Shown in pieces: positions 1-8,559 of a stretch of 64,000 bases of DNA. The notes under the pieces are model-generated. The model was not told the origin of the DNA, ran no database searches, and saw only the letters and a program-made list of their open reading frames with translations. This DNA comes from Magnetospirillum fulvum (GTDB taxonomy: Bacteria; Pseudomonadota; Alphaproteobacteria; Rhodospirillales; Magnetospirillaceae), in assembly GCF_900108475.1 (NCBI RefSeq), contig NZ_FNWO01000002.1, positions 1 to 64,000 on the forward strand, given 5' to 3'. A program made the position numbers and the translations under genes. Position 1 is the first letter of the stretch. Each line of letters starts with the position of its first letter.

Positions 1-239
1 CGTGACACCGTGCGCCCGCCCACATGGTAGAGACGGGCCGCGTGGCTCTCCAAGCCGCCGACGATCTCGCGGAGGCTGGTTGCTCCCGAAAGCTGGCCGT
101 ACAAAAGCGCGACAAACTGACTCTTCGTCGAAAGACGACGGACATGCTTGTCCGCCCTGTGCTCGCTGACCAGACGGTCGAACTCACCCCACGGAACATG
201 CTTCAAAAGGTCGTGAAGAACGCTATTCTTGTGTCGCAC
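1..239 (-). CDS. IS4-family (DUF4372-type) transposase, N-terminal part, cut by window edge
   Basis: Reading leftward from a GTG at 239, the frame opens with VRHKNSVLHDLLKHVPW and continues through KHVRRLSTKSQFVALLYGQL and SLREIVGGLESHAARLYHVG. This is the conserved N-terminal region of IS4-type transposases that carry DUF4372. About 80 codons are present; the DDE catalytic domain lies beyond the left edge. The GTG start is chosen because family members begin M/V-RHKN at this point; a GGAG lies about 8 nt upstream. The element reads in the same direction as nadK, just downstream of it. The frame is intact where visible, so the copy may be recent and functional, but that cannot be judged from a fragment. 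Confidence 0.85.
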   Translation of the reverse strand, partial: MRHKNSVLHDLLKHVPWGEFDRLVSEHRADKHVRRLSTKSQFVALLYGQLSGATSLREIVGGLESHAARLYHVGGRTVS

Positions 240-400
240 GGTGTTGGCTCCAATTTCGTGTCCAGGAGACGCGCCAACGTCTGAACACGAGTAGAATCAA
301 CGCCGTGCACTTAGTCCAGAAATTTAAACCGGACAGCCGTGGGCTTGACCCGGGGGCCAGCCAGGACGGGAACGGTGTTGTCCCTTCACCCGAACAAACG
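240..400. mobile_element. Terminal non-coding part of the insertion sequence and junction with nadK
   Basis: These 161 bp separate the transposase start from the nadK stop. They contain the transposase 5' leader and presumably the outer end of the element. A likely place for the end is around 320-345, where an AT-rich stretch (CCAGAAATTTAAACC) sits in GC-rich DNA. I cannot define the terminal inverted repeat or a target duplication because the other end is outside the window. No gene is seen here. Confidence 0.45.
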
Positions 401-1168
401 CTACGGCATGAATTGTTCGGCCAGGATGCGTTCTTCGAGATTGTGCTCGGGATCGAACAGCAATTCGAGATCGGTGTCGCGGTCCTGACGGACCTCGACC
501 TCGACGACGTCGCGGACCTCGGTAAAGTCGGCGACGGCGCTGACCGGGCGCTTGTCGGCCTCGAGAATCTCGAACAGCACGCAGGCCGATTGAGGCAGCA
601 ACGCGCCACGCCACCGCCTCGGGCGAAAGGCCGAGATCGGAGTCAGCGCGTTGATCCCCGCCCCCAGCGGCAAAATCGGACCGTGTGCCGACAGATTATA
701 GGCGGTGCTGCCGGCCGGAGTCGAAATCAGCACCCCGTCGCAAACCAGTTCGTCGAGCCGAACCTTGCCGTCGATCCGAATCCGCAGCTTGGCGGCCTGA
801 CGGGTCTGGCGCAGCAGCGACACCTCGTTCATCGCCAGCGCCTCGGACAGGCCGCCATCGGCGGTGCGGGCGCGCATCTTCAGCGGGTTCAGCACCACCG
901 GCTGGGCGCGGTCGAGCCGCTGTTGCAGGTTCGCTTCGTTGTAAATGTTCATCAGAAAGCCGACGCTGCCCCGGTTCATCCCATAGATCGGCACCCGCAA
1001 CTCGCGGAAGCGGTGCAGCGTTTCGAGCATGAAGCCGTCACCGCCCAGGGCGACGATCACCTCGGCCTGCTCGGGGGGAACGTGGGGGTACAGCCGACAC
1101 AATCGGGCCAGTGCCGCCGTTGCGGCCTCGGAGTCGGCGGCGACAAAGGCGATCGAGGAAAAGCTCAT
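401..1168 (-). CDS. nadK: NAD kinase
   Basis: Cytoplasmic enzyme that phosphorylates NAD to NADP. The 255-residue protein has the family signatures in order: [12 protein letters not shown] (GGDG phosphate-binding loop), [20 protein letters not shown], and [17 protein letters not shown] with the glycine-rich NAD-binding segment. The C-terminus ERILAEQF is what alphaproteobacterial NadKs end with, so the gene is complete although it abuts an insertion sequence. The ATG at 1168 gives the usual short start [13 protein letters not shown]; a longer frame to 1288 would overlap the divergent budA gene. It is divergent from budA with 82 bp between the starts. Confidence 0.95.
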   Translation of the reverse strand: MSFSSIAFVAADSEAATAALARLCRLYPHVPPEQAEVIVALGGDGFMLETLHRFRELRVPIYGMNRGSVGFLMNIYNEANLQQRLDRAQPVVLNPLKMRARTADGGLSEALAMNEVSLLRQTRQAAKLRIRIDGKVRLDELVCDGVLISTPAGSTAYNLSAHGPILPLGAGINALTPISAFRPRRWRGALLPQSACVLFEILEADKRPVSAVADFTEVRDVVEVEVRQDRDTDLELLFDPEHNLEERILAEQFMP

Positions 1169-1192
1169 CTGCGGTTTCTGGCTCCGTCTCTT

Positions 1193-1215
1193 CGGACAGT
1201 ATAAGCTTGTGTCCG
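1193..1215. promoter_or_regulatory. Inverted repeat CGGACA-N11-TGTCCG in the nadK/budA divergent gap
   Basis: A perfect 6-bp dyad (CGGACA at 1193-1198, TGTCCG at 1210-1215) lies 36 nt before the budA start, and TATAAG falls in its centre. The 23-bp size is compatible with a Crp/Fnr-type dimer site, and two such regulators are encoded in the same operon. However, the half-sites do not match the FNR (TTGAT) or CRP (TGTGA) consensus. Regulatory function is inferred from position only. Confidence 0.35.
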
Positions 1216-1250
1216 GGCGTCTCGCCACCATCGGGGAGGGAAGTAGGATC

Positions 1251-2015
1251 ATGAAGCGTTTTCTGGCCGCAATCTTTGCCGTCTGCATGACATATACCGG
1301 CCCGGCCAGTGCGGCCGAATTGTATCAGGTCTCGTTGCTGACCGCGCTGATGCAGGGCGTCAATGACGGCGAAGTCACCATCGGCGAGTTGTCGCGTCAC
1401 GGCACCCTGGGTCTGGGCACCGTCAACGGCCTCGACGGCGAGATGGTGGCGGTCGATGGCCGCTTCTTCCGCGTCGGCACCGACGGGCGGGCGGTAGCGC
1501 TGTCCCCCGAGATGGCGACGCCGTTCGCGATGGTCACCCCCTTCACCCCGACAATCAGCGCCGAGGTTCCGGCGGGCCTGGACCTGCCCGGGCTCGAAGC
1601 CTGGCTCGACCGGCTGCTGCCGCCCGCCAACCATCCCCAGGCGATCCGCCTCGACGGCACCTTCTCCGCCCTCACCCTGCGCTCGGTGCCGCGCCAGACC
1701 CCGCCTTATCCGCCGCTGCTCGAGGCGCTGAAGGGCCAGGTCACCTTCGTCCACCAGGACGTCAGCGGCACCTTGCTCGGCTTTCGCCTCCCCGGCTACG
1801 TCAAGGGAATGAACGCGCCGGGCTTTCACTTCCACTTCATTGATGCCAGCCGCAGCCAGGGCGGCCATGTCCTGAAGCTGGTCACCGGCTCGGGCCGCGC
1901 CGCGATCTCCCAGCTTGACCGGATCGTGGTGACCCTGCCCGGCGATGCCGCCTTTGCCGGAGCCCCCTTGGCGGCCGAGGGACGCGGTGGCGCCAACGCG
2001 GTCGAGGGGCAATGA
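1251..2015 (+). CDS. budA: Alpha-acetolactate decarboxylase, probably exported
   Basis: Converts acetolactate to acetoin. The 254-residue product shows [62 protein letters not shown] and [17 protein letters not shown]; the last supplies the His cluster that binds zinc in this family. The first 21 residues ([21 protein letters not shown]) look like a cleavable Sec signal, so the enzyme is probably periplasmic, as some exported family members are. A GGGAGGG Shine-Dalgarno precedes the ATG at 1251. The stop overlaps the start of the next gene by 4 nt (ATGA). No acetolactate synthase gene is nearby, so the substrate presumably comes from the branched-chain pathway. Confidence 0.9.
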   Translation: MKRFLAAIFAVCMTYTGPASAAELYQVSLLTALMQGVNDGEVTIGELSRHGTLGLGTVNGLDGEMVAVDGRFFRVGTDGRAVALSPEMATPFAMVTPFTPTISAEVPAGLDLPGLEAWLDRLLPPANHPQAIRLDGTFSALTLRSVPRQTPPYPPLLEALKGQVTFVHQDVSGTLLGFRLPGYVKGMNAPGFHFHFIDASRSQGGHVLKLVTGSGRAAISQLDRIVVTLPGDAAFAGAPLAAEGRGGANAVEGQ

Positions 2016-2710
2016 TCCCACCGCTGCGAACCGAACTGTTACGGCGGGTGCAGCGCGTGCCGCTGTTCGCCGAGCTTGACCGGGCCGATCTGGCCGGTCT
2101 GCTCGACGGCGCGGCGCTGCTGCGCCTGCCCCACCGCCATACCCTGTTCCGCCCCGACCAAAGCGCCGATACCCTGCACATCGTTCTCGACGGCCATGTC
2201 GAGCTGTCGCGTCAGACCGGGGGCCGCCGCTCGGTGGTCGAGGTTGCCGGTCTCGACGCCCTGCTCGGCGACGAGGCGGTGTTCGGCGACGGTCGCCACG
2301 GCACCGGAGCGCGGGTGCTGGCCGGAGCGACCGTGCTGGCGATTCCGGCCGGGCCGTTCCGCACCCGACTGGCCGAACGGCCCGATCTGATGCGCCAGTT
2401 GCTGGCGACGATGTCGCTGCGGCTGCGGGGAATGCTGCGCCAGATCGCCGAGCTTAAGCTGAAGACCACGGCGCAACGACTGGGCGGCTTTTTGCTGACC
2501 CTCACCGCCGACGATGACGGCCCGGCCCGGCTGCGGCTGCCCTACGACAAGCGATTGGTGGCCGAGCAATTGGGAATGCAGCCGGAAAGCCTGTCGCGCG
2601 CCCTGACCCGGCTGGAGGCGGTCGGCGTCACCGCCGCCGACGACGGATGTCTGGAGGTCGAGGATCTGGTCCGGCTGCGCGCCTTTTGCGCCGAAGAGGA
2701 CGATGCATGA
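2012..2710 (+). CDS. Crp/Fnr-family transcription regulator (first of two)
   Basis: The 232-residue protein has an N-terminal cyclic-nucleotide-binding-type beta-roll (about residues 15-130, with FAELDRADLAGLL and HIVLDGHVEL) and a C-terminal winged helix with YDKRLVAEQLGMQPESLSRALTRLEAVGV, the Crp-type recognition helix. There is no N-terminal Cys cluster, so it is not an Fe-S FNR; a heme- or NO-sensing Dnr-like role or another ligand is possible. The start overlaps the budA stop by 4 nt and the stop overlaps the next start by 4 nt, so all three are probably translated from one mRNA. Confidence 0.88.
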   Translation: MIPPLRTELLRRVQRVPLFAELDRADLAGLLDGAALLRLPHRHTLFRPDQSADTLHIVLDGHVELSRQTGGRRSVVEVAGLDALLGDEAVFGDGRHGTGARVLAGATVLAIPAGPFRTRLAERPDLMRQLLATMSLRLRGMLRQIAELKLKTTAQRLGGFLLTLTADDDGPARLRLPYDKRLVAEQLGMQPESLSRALTRLEAVGVTAADDGCLEVEDLVRLRAFCAEEDDA

Positions 2711-3393
2711 GCCTTGGCCCCGACGACCTTGCCGAGAGCGCCCGCGCCCCCCTGCTGACAGGGTTAAGCGGCGATGACCTTGCCCTGCTGCTGGGCGAGT
2801 CCCGCGCCGTGTCCTATCCCGAGGCCGCGCCGCTGTTCACCCAGGGCGACCCCGCCGACCGCTTTTTCATCGTGCTGGCGGGACGGGCGACGCTGTTCCT
2901 TCTCACCGAAACAGGCGAGAAATCGGTGATCGAATTGTTCGACCCGATTTGCTCGTTCGCCGAGGCAGCGATCTTGTCGTCGGGCCTGTTCCCGCTCCAT
3001 TGCGAGGTGTCGGCCGGATCGCGGCTGGTCCACATTCCGGCGGCATTGTTCCTGCGCCGCCTGGAAGAGCGCCCGGTGCTGGGCCTGACCCTGCTGTCCG
3101 GTCTGGCCCGCTGGCGCGGACGGCTGGCCGACGAAATCGCCGGGCTGAAAAGCCGCTCGCCCGCGCAACGGCTGGCGGCGTTCCTGCTCGGGCTGGCTCC
3201 GGCGGGCGAGGCGGACGGGCGGGTCCGGCTGCCGCTCAGCAAAACCGTCCTGGCCAGCCGGATCGGCATCGCGCCGGAAAGTCTGTCCCGCGCCCTGGCA
3301 CGACTGCGCGCCCACGGGGTCGAAGCCCGCGGGCGCGAGGTGATCCTGGCCGACATCCCCGCCTTACGGCGGTTTTCCGGAGGAGAGGTCTAA
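2707..3393 (+). CDS. Crp/Fnr-family transcription regulator (second of two)
   Basis: The 228-residue protein has the same architecture as its upstream neighbour: a beta-roll sensor (FTQGDPADRFFIVLAGRATLF) and a winged helix with LPLSKTVLASRIGIAPESLSRALARL. The two helix-turn-helix segments share PESLSRALxRL, which suggests duplication and similar DNA targets. Two cysteines (in DPICSF and LHCEVS) lie inside the sensor domain rather than in an FNR-like N-terminal cluster. Translation is coupled to the preceding gene through an ATGA overlap. A pair of adjacent Crp/Fnr regulators could act as two sensors on one promoter, or as a heterodimer; this is inference. Confidence 0.87.
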   Translation: MSLGPDDLAESARAPLLTGLSGDDLALLLGESRAVSYPEAAPLFTQGDPADRFFIVLAGRATLFLLTETGEKSVIELFDPICSFAEAAILSSGLFPLHCEVSAGSRLVHIPAALFLRRLEERPVLGLTLLSGLARWRGRLADEIAGLKSRSPAQRLAAFLLGLAPAGEADGRVRLPLSKTVLASRIGIAPESLSRALARLRAHGVEARGREVILADIPALRRFSGGEV

Positions 3394-3408
3394 AAACCGA
3401 TCGCCGGT

Positions 3409-3771
3409 TTATTTCGCGGCTTCGTCGTCTTCTTCGTCGCCCAGCGCGTCGGCGGGCAGCACGGTGACGCCCGAACCGTCGTCTTCCTCGATCAGGACGA
3501 TATCGCCCTCGATACGGTCGTCGCCTTCGGCGAGATGGTTGAAATAGTGCCAGATGTACGCGACGGCGATCGTCTGATCGATCTCGTCCTCTTCGTCCAT
3601 CTCATCTTCGTCCATCGCCGAGATATCGCGGAGAATTTCCAGCGAATCGTCGAACATCTCGGTCAGATCGGGATTGTCCTCAAGCACGTTCTTGATGATG
3701 TATTCGTGTTCCGACTCTTCAAGCTCGTACTTCCATTGGGCGTCGCCCGATTTGTAATAGACAGTAATCAT
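3409..3771 (-). CDS. Acidic protein of unknown function, 120 aa
   Basis: I do not recognise a named family. The protein begins MITVYYKSGDAQWKYELEES, is very rich in Asp and Glu (MDEDEMDEEDEIDQ; EGDDRIEGDIVLIEEDDG) and has no signal peptide or membrane segment, so it is probably cytosolic. A GAGGAAA ribosome-binding site precedes the ATG at 3771. Its 3' end converges on the second Crp/Fnr gene with only 15 bp between the stops. It is divergent from purU with a 186-bp gap. Confidence 0.75.
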   Translation of the reverse strand: MITVYYKSGDAQWKYELEESEHEYIIKNVLEDNPDLTEMFDDSLEILRDISAMDEDEMDEEDEIDQTIAVAYIWHYFNHLAEGDDRIEGDIVLIEEDDGSGVTVLPADALGDEEDDEAAK

Positions 3772-3957
3772 CGGGCTGTTTCCTCGCCATAGTCCGGGAC
3801 CGAAGCATGGCCGGGCCGACGCGGGCGTCGGTGCCGACCACGTCGGACCTTGGGCGATTTGGGAAAAAAACGCAAGGGGCCGATTGCCGTCTTGGCGTCC
3901 CACTCCGGGTCGGATAAGACCATCCTCGGATCGCACGGACGCCTGGAGGATTCGATC

Positions 3958-4818
3958 ATGGCCGAGAAAAAAGCCTGGGTGCTGACCATTACCTGCCCGG
4001 ATACGGTGGGCATCGTCTCCACCGTCGCGGGCTTCCTCAGCCAGTACGATTGCTTCATCACCGAAGCATCGCAATATGGCGACCCGCTGTCGCGGCGCTT
4101 TTTCCTCCGCGTCGTGTTCCAGACCGGGGCGATGACCCCGCATATTCCGGAACTCCGGAAGCTGTTCACCCTGGTCGCCTCGCGCTTCCAGATGATCTGG
4201 CACATCCACGACGCCACCCGCAAGGCCAAGGTGGTGATCCTGGTCTCGAAGTTCGGCCACTGCCTCAACGATCTGCTGCACCGCTATCACGCCGGTTCGC
4301 TGCCGATCCAGATTCCGGCGGTGATCTCGAACCATCCCGACATGCAGGGCATCGTCGAGTGGCACGGCATCCCCTACCATTATTTCCCCTCGGACAAGGA
4401 CGACAAGGCCGCCCAGGAAGCCAAGGTGCTCCAGGTGATCGACGAGGCCGGGGCCGATCTGGTGGTGCTGGCCCGCTATATGCAGATTCTATCGACCGAA
4501 ATGTGCGTGCGGCTGCAAGGCAAGGCGATCAACATCCACCATTCCTTCCTGCCCAGCTTCAAGGGGGCGAAGCCCTACCACCAGGCCCACGCCCGCGGCG
4601 TCAAGATCATCGGTGCCACCGCTCACTATGTCACCGCCGACCTCGACGAAGGCCCGATCATCGAACAAGGCGTCGAACGTGTCGATCACACCCATACCCC
4701 GGAAGAGCTGGTGGCGATGGGGCGCGATATCGAAAGCGTGGTGCTGGCTCGCGCCGTGCGCTGGCATACCGAACACCGCGTGCTGCTGAACGGCTCGCGC
4801 ACGGTGGTGTTCCGCTAA
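3958..4818 (+). CDS. purU: Formyltetrahydrofolate deformylase
   Basis: Hydrolyses 10-formyl-THF to THF and formate, balancing one-carbon pools and feeding formate to PurT-type purine synthesis. The 286-residue protein has an N-terminal ACT domain (about 1-80: WVLTITCPDTVGIVSTVAGFLSQ) and a formyltransferase-like domain with RYMQILS, NIHHSFLPSFKGAKPYHQA and GATAHYVTADLDEGPIIEQ, which carries the catalytic Asn, His and Asp. The ATG at 3958 follows a GGAGGA site. The 186 bp upstream hold no gene; I looked for a folate or glycine riboswitch there and could not support one. Confidence 0.95.
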   Translation: MAEKKAWVLTITCPDTVGIVSTVAGFLSQYDCFITEASQYGDPLSRRFFLRVVFQTGAMTPHIPELRKLFTLVASRFQMIWHIHDATRKAKVVILVSKFGHCLNDLLHRYHAGSLPIQIPAVISNHPDMQGIVEWHGIPYHYFPSDKDDKAAQEAKVLQVIDEAGADLVVLARYMQILSTEMCVRLQGKAINIHHSFLPSFKGAKPYHQAHARGVKIIGATAHYVTADLDEGPIIEQGVERVDHTHTPEELVAMGRDIESVVLARAVRWHTEHRVLLNGSRTVVFR

Positions 4819-4844
4819 ACTCTGACAGCATCGAGCAAGGGCTT

Positions 4845-4883
4845 GGGGGGTGCGGGGCGATGCCCCCACCCCCCGCCGTTTTT
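4845..4883 (+). terminator. Rho-independent terminator of purU
   Basis: A GC-rich hairpin (GGGGGGTG-GGGGC stem, GAT loop, GCCCC-CACCCCCC) is followed by GCCGTTTTT. It begins 27 nt after the purU stop, and the T-tract overlaps the stop codon of the convergent SGNH gene. Confidence 0.8.
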
Positions 4884-6093
4884 ACGGCTTCGCGTCCGGG
4901 GCCGGGGCGGCAGCCGGAGCCGGAGTCACAACCGGAGCCGGGGCGGTAACCGGGGCCGCCGGAGCCTCGACCGGAGCCGGAGCCGGAGCCGGGGCGGCAA
5001 CCGGGGCGGCAACCGGGACCGGAACCACGACCGGAATCGCGGCCGGGGCCGGAGCCGGAACCAGCGGAGCCAGCGTCCGCGCCAGTGCCTCACCGGCCAG
5101 CCGATGGCCCTGGGCCGACCAATGGCCGTCATGGGGGAAATGCACCTTGGCCTCGCCCACCGCCGCCAGGGCGTCGAACGGATCGACCACCGCGATGCCC
5201 TGCGCCGTCAGCCGCTCGACCACGCCCAGCCGCAACGCCCGATAGGTCGCATCGCCCGTGCGCACGTCGTCACGCGCCGGGATCACCAGCACCACCAGCG
5301 GCACCTCGGCGGGAAGAGCGGCGCGAATCTGCCCGATCCGGGCCAGGCTGGATTCGAGAATCGCGGCGATCCGCCCCTCGTCAACGGTCTGGGGCAACGC
5401 GGCGACAGGGGCGGCGGCCGGAGCGTTGTTCGAACCATCGACCCGGGCGACCAACTGAGACACCAGGGTATAGAGCGCCGAGCGCTTCGCGACCGTCTCG
5501 CGGGCGTCGTGCAACCGGGTCGCCAGAGTCCGCGGCGGCTCGGCGGTGACGGCATGATCGTAGTCGCGCAGATCGGTTTCGACCGACAGGCCCAGCACGA
5601 CGGCGCGGGGATGAACGGTGGCGGGCATCCGCGCCAGCAAGGCCCGATCGACCGCCAGATCGGCCGCCGGACTGGCAACCCCATAGACCGGCAGACCCAG
5701 CGTGCGGGCGGCGACCGCGCCAAAGGTTTCCTCGGCCTCGACGCCCCAGCCAAAGGCAAAGGACTCGCCCAATACCCACAGGCGGCCATCGGCGGCCTCT
5801 GCCGGTTCATCGGCGCGCCATCCGGCGGCGTTGATCTGGATATGGGTGCGGAAATCGCCGTTGGGCTGGGCGATCCAGCCGTCGAATCCGGCGCGTCCGA
5901 TCGTCACCGCGCCAAGACCGGCGATGTCGGTCTTGTCCTGGACCCGGTCGGCGTTAAATTCCTTCCATCGGGGAAAAGCGATCCGGGCCGCGCCTTCGGC
6001 GACCAGCCCCGCCACGGCCAACAGGACCACCCCCGCCGCCAGACTGCCCGCCACCCGACTCCCGTCGGACTGGCCCCGACTTCTCCGTCTCAT
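4882..6093 (-). CDS. SGNH-hydrolase-like protein with Ala-Pro-rich C-terminal tail
   Basis: The 403-residue protein has one N-terminal membrane segment (about residues 14-33, AGSLAAGVVLLAVAGLVAEG) and a periplasmic SGNH-like domain. WVLGESFAFGWGV (about 105-117) replaces the usual GDS nucleophile block, and FPHDGHWSAQGHR gives a DxxH block. Such domains occur in O-acetyl-handling enzymes (AlgX/AlgJ-like). The last 70 or so residues are almost pure Ala, Pro and Val, encoded by a run of CCGGAG-like hexamers, and probably form an extended linker or wall-spanning tail. Substrate unknown. argG lies 70 bp upstream in the same direction, with a strong hairpin between them. Confidence 0.7.
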   Translation of the reverse strand: MRRRSRGQSDGSRVAGSLAAGVVLLAVAGLVAEGAARIAFPRWKEFNADRVQDKTDIAGLGAVTIGRAGFDGWIAQPNGDFRTHIQINAAGWRADEPAEAADGRLWVLGESFAFGWGVEAEETFGAVAARTLGLPVYGVASPAADLAVDRALLARMPATVHPRAVVLGLSVETDLRDYDHAVTAEPPRTLATRLHDARETVAKRSALYTLVSQLVARVDGSNNAPAAAPVAALPQTVDEGRIAAILESSLARIGQIRAALPAEVPLVVLVIPARDDVRTGDATYRALRLGVVERLTAQGIAVVDPFDALAAVGEAKVHFPHDGHWSAQGHRLAGEALARTLAPLVPAPAPAAIPVVVPVPVAAPVAAPAPAPAPVEAPAAPVTAPAPVVTPAPAAAPAPDAKP

Positions 6094-6120
6094 GTCGTCT
6101 TCCCCCGTTTATCGTCCGCT

Positions 6121-6153
6121 TCCGGTCGAGGCGGGATTGCCGCCCCGACCGGA
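6121..6153 (-). terminator. Hairpin after argG
   Basis: TCCGGTCG-A-GGCGG pairs with CCGCC-C-CGACCGGA around a 5-nt loop, starting 11 nt beyond the argG stop on the minus strand. There is no clear U-tract, so it may be a stability or Rho-dependent element rather than an intrinsic terminator. Confidence 0.5.
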
Positions 6154-6163
6154 CCCAGTCCTC

Positions 6164-7378
6164 TTAGCCGCGCGCCATCTTGGCCAGACGCATCCGGAGC
6201 GCGTTCAGCTTGATGAAGCCCTGAGCATCGCGCTGGTCATAGACGCTGTCTTCCTCGAAGGTGACATAATCCATGCGATAGAGCGATTTCGGCGATTTGC
6301 GGCCGACGACGCTGACCGAGCCCTTGTAGAGCTTGAGCCGGACGGTGCCACAGACGTTCTCGGACACCTGATCGATCATCGTCTGGATCGCGATCCGCTC
6401 GGGGGCGAACCAGAAGCCGTTATAGATCAACTCGGCATAGCGCGGCATCAGCTCGTCCTTCAGATGCGCTTCGCCGCGATCAAGGGTCAGGCTTTCGATA
6501 CCGCGATGGGCGACGATCAGGATCGAGCCGCCGGGGGTCTCGTAGACGCCGCGCGACTTCATGCCGACAAAGCGGTTCTCGACCAGATCGAGGCGGCCGA
6601 TGCCGTTGGCCCCGCCCAAGGCGTTCAGCCGGGTCAGCAGAGCGGCGGGCGACAGACGCTCGCCGTCGATGGCGACGGCGTCGCCCTTCTCGAACTCGAT
6701 CTCGACATAGGTCGCCTTGTCCGGAGCCTGTTCCGGGCTGACCGAGCGGGTGAACATGTCGTCGAACGGCTCGACCCACGGATCTTCCAGCGCCTTCCCC
6801 TCATAGGAGATGTGGAGCAGGTTGGCGTCGGTCGAATAGGGCGCTTCGCCGCGCTTGTCCTTCGCGATCGGAATCTGGTGCTTCTCGGCGAAGTCGAGCA
6901 GACGGGTGCGGCTGGTCAGATCCCACAGCCGCCAAGGCGCGATCACCTTGATGTCGGGCTTCAGGGCGTAATAGCCCAGTTCGAAGCGAACCTGATCGTT
7001 GCCCTTGCCGGTGGCGCCATGGGCGACGGCGTCGGCCCCGACCTGATTGGCGATCTCGATCTGGCGCTTCGAAATCAGCGGCCGGGCGATCGAGGTGCCC
7101 AGCAGATAGACACCTTCATACAGCGCGTTGGCGCGGAACATCGGGAAGACGAAGTCGCGGACGAATTCCTCGCGCAGATCGTCGATGAAGATGTTCTCGG
7201 GCTTGATGCCCATCAACAGAGCCTTCTGGCGGGCGGGCTCCAGCTCTTCGCCCTGGCCGAGATCGGCGGTGAAGGTCACCACCTCGCAGCCATACTGATC
7301 CTGCAACCAGCGCAGAATGATCGAGGTGTCGAGGCCGCCGGAATAGGCCAGCACCACCTTCTTGACTTCGCCCTTCAT
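6164..7378 (-). CDS. argG: Argininosuccinate synthase
   Basis: Joins citrulline and aspartate at the expense of ATP in arginine synthesis. The protein has 404 residues, the normal length. The ATP-pyrophosphatase motif [15 protein letters not shown] is near residue 10. Also seen are [24 protein letters not shown] and GDAVAIDGE. The ATG at 7378 follows GGAGAGG at proper spacing. No other arg gene is in the window; the neighbours are unrelated. Confidence 0.97.
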   Translation of the reverse strand: MKGEVKKVVLAYSGGLDTSIILRWLQDQYGCEVVTFTADLGQGEELEPARQKALLMGIKPENIFIDDLREEFVRDFVFPMFRANALYEGVYLLGTSIARPLISKRQIEIANQVGADAVAHGATGKGNDQVRFELGYYALKPDIKVIAPWRLWDLTSRTRLLDFAEKHQIPIAKDKRGEAPYSTDANLLHISYEGKALEDPWVEPFDDMFTRSVSPEQAPDKATYVEIEFEKGDAVAIDGERLSPAALLTRLNALGGANGIGRLDLVENRFVGMKSRGVYETPGGSILIVAHRGIESLTLDRGEAHLKDELMPRYAELIYNGFWFAPERIAIQTMIDQVSENVCGTVRLKLYKGSVSVVGRKSPKSLYRMDYVTFEEDSVYDQRDAQGFIKLNALRMRLAKMARG

Positions 7379-7484
7379 GGCAACGCCTCTCCGTGATGGG
7401 GGGATGAAACGGGCCGCAGTATAAAGGGATTTTTCCCGCTGTCACGAAGCGCGGGACAAGATCGCGGCAATTTGCCCGGCCACG

Positions 7485-7516
7485 AAAAAACCCTCCCCCA
7501 CCGGGTGGGAGAGGGT
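7485..7516 (-). terminator. Terminator of the lsrF-like gene
   Basis: On the minus strand, CCCTCTCCCACC pairs with GGTGGGGGAGGG around a 2-nt turn and is followed by TTTTTT. It lies 23 nt beyond the aldolase stop and upstream of argG, so argG has its own promoter. Confidence 0.85.
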
Positions 7517-7538
7517 TGATCCGGAGGGCAGCCCCGGT

Positions 7539-8423
7539 TTAGACCGTGGCGGTTTCCGCCTTGATCGTCCGGTACAGGTCGAGCGCCTGGGCCGGGGGCA
7601 GGTTCTGGTGGATCACGGCGTTGATCGCCGCCATCATTCCCTGCGGGCAATCCGACTGGAAGATGTTGCGGCCCATATCGACACCGGCCGCGCCCTGCTG
7701 GACGGCGTTATAGGCCATCGTCAGCGCGTCGAGTTCGGGCAGCTTCTTGCCGCCAGCCATCACGATCGGCACCGGGCAGCACGAGGTGATCGTCTCGAAC
7801 CCTTCGGCGACGTAGTAGGTCTTGACGTATTGCGCGCCCAGTTCGGCGATCATCCGGCAGGCGAGGCGGAAGTACTTGGCGTCGCGCACCATGTCCTTAC
7901 CGACGGCGGTGACGCCCATCACCGGAATGCCGACGCGCAGACCGGCATCGACCAGCCGGGTCATGTTGTGGATCGAGCGGGTTTCATGCTCGCCGCCGAT
8001 GAAGACCTGGATGCCGACGCCCGCCGCGTTGAGGCGAACCGCATCTTCCATGTCCATCGCGATCTGCTCGTCCGACAGCTCCTTCAGGATGCTGGGGCCG
8101 CCGCTGGCGCGCAGCACCATCGGCTTGTGCGAGGCCGCGGGCACCATCGAGCGCAGCACGCCACGGGTACAGAACAACGCGTCGCAATCGGGCAGCAGCG
8201 GCAGGATGTTGAGGTCGATCCGCTCCAGCCCGGTGGTCGGACCCTGGAAATAGCCGTGATCGATCGCCAGCATCACCGTCCGACCCGAGGCCGGATTGAA
8301 GACGCGGGCCAGCCGGTTCTTCATGCCCCAATCGTACTGGCTGGCACCCTTGACGAAATAATCGGGGGCGATCTGGGGCTGGTCGGCTTGGAATCTGTTG
8401 CCTTCGATATCGGCTTCCGCCAT
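7539..8423 (-). CDS. LsrF-like class I aldolase / 3-hydroxy-5-phosphonooxypentane-2,4-dione thiolase
   Basis: The 294-residue TIM-barrel protein matches the DeoC/LsrF group: [58 protein letters not shown] (probable Schiff-base Lys in YVKT) and PIVMAGGKK. In enterics LsrF handles the phosphorylated autoinducer-2 product. No lsrK, lsrB or transporter genes are present here, so an AI-2 role is doubtful; a class I fructose-bisphosphate aldolase or another aldol/thiolase activity is an alternative. The start at 8423 is chosen because the longer frame lies over the trpF promoter. It is divergent from trpF with a 136-bp gap. Confidence 0.8.
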   Translation of the reverse strand: MAEADIEGNRFQADQPQIAPDYFVKGASQYDWGMKNRLARVFNPASGRTVMLAIDHGYFQGPTTGLERIDLNILPLLPDCDALFCTRGVLRSMVPAASHKPMVLRASGGPSILKELSDEQIAMDMEDAVRLNAAGVGIQVFIGGEHETRSIHNMTRLVDAGLRVGIPVMGVTAVGKDMVRDAKYFRLACRMIAELGAQYVKTYYVAEGFETITSCCPVPIVMAGGKKLPELDALTMAYNAVQQGAAGVDMGRNIFQSDCPQGMMAAINAVIHQNLPPAQALDLYRTIKAETATV

Positions 8424-8559
8424 GGCTCTGGTCTCGATCTCAAGGGGTTGACACTCGGCCCGGCTTCCCGTTGGATCGGCGGGCAATTCGGCGCAAGAAT
8501 GCACATTTCGGGGGCTTTGGACAAGGCCGCCCGCGACAGGAAATCGAAAGGAACGGCTC

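Noticed and set aside
3772-3957. Possible riboswitch (folate or glycine) before purU
   Set aside because: I could not match any conserved core; only unspecific GC stems are visible.
4843-6213. Long plus-strand open frame opposite the SGNH gene
   Set aside because: It is a mirror of the hexamer-rich minus gene; composition is Arg/Gly low complexity, with no ribosome-binding site and no family resemblance.
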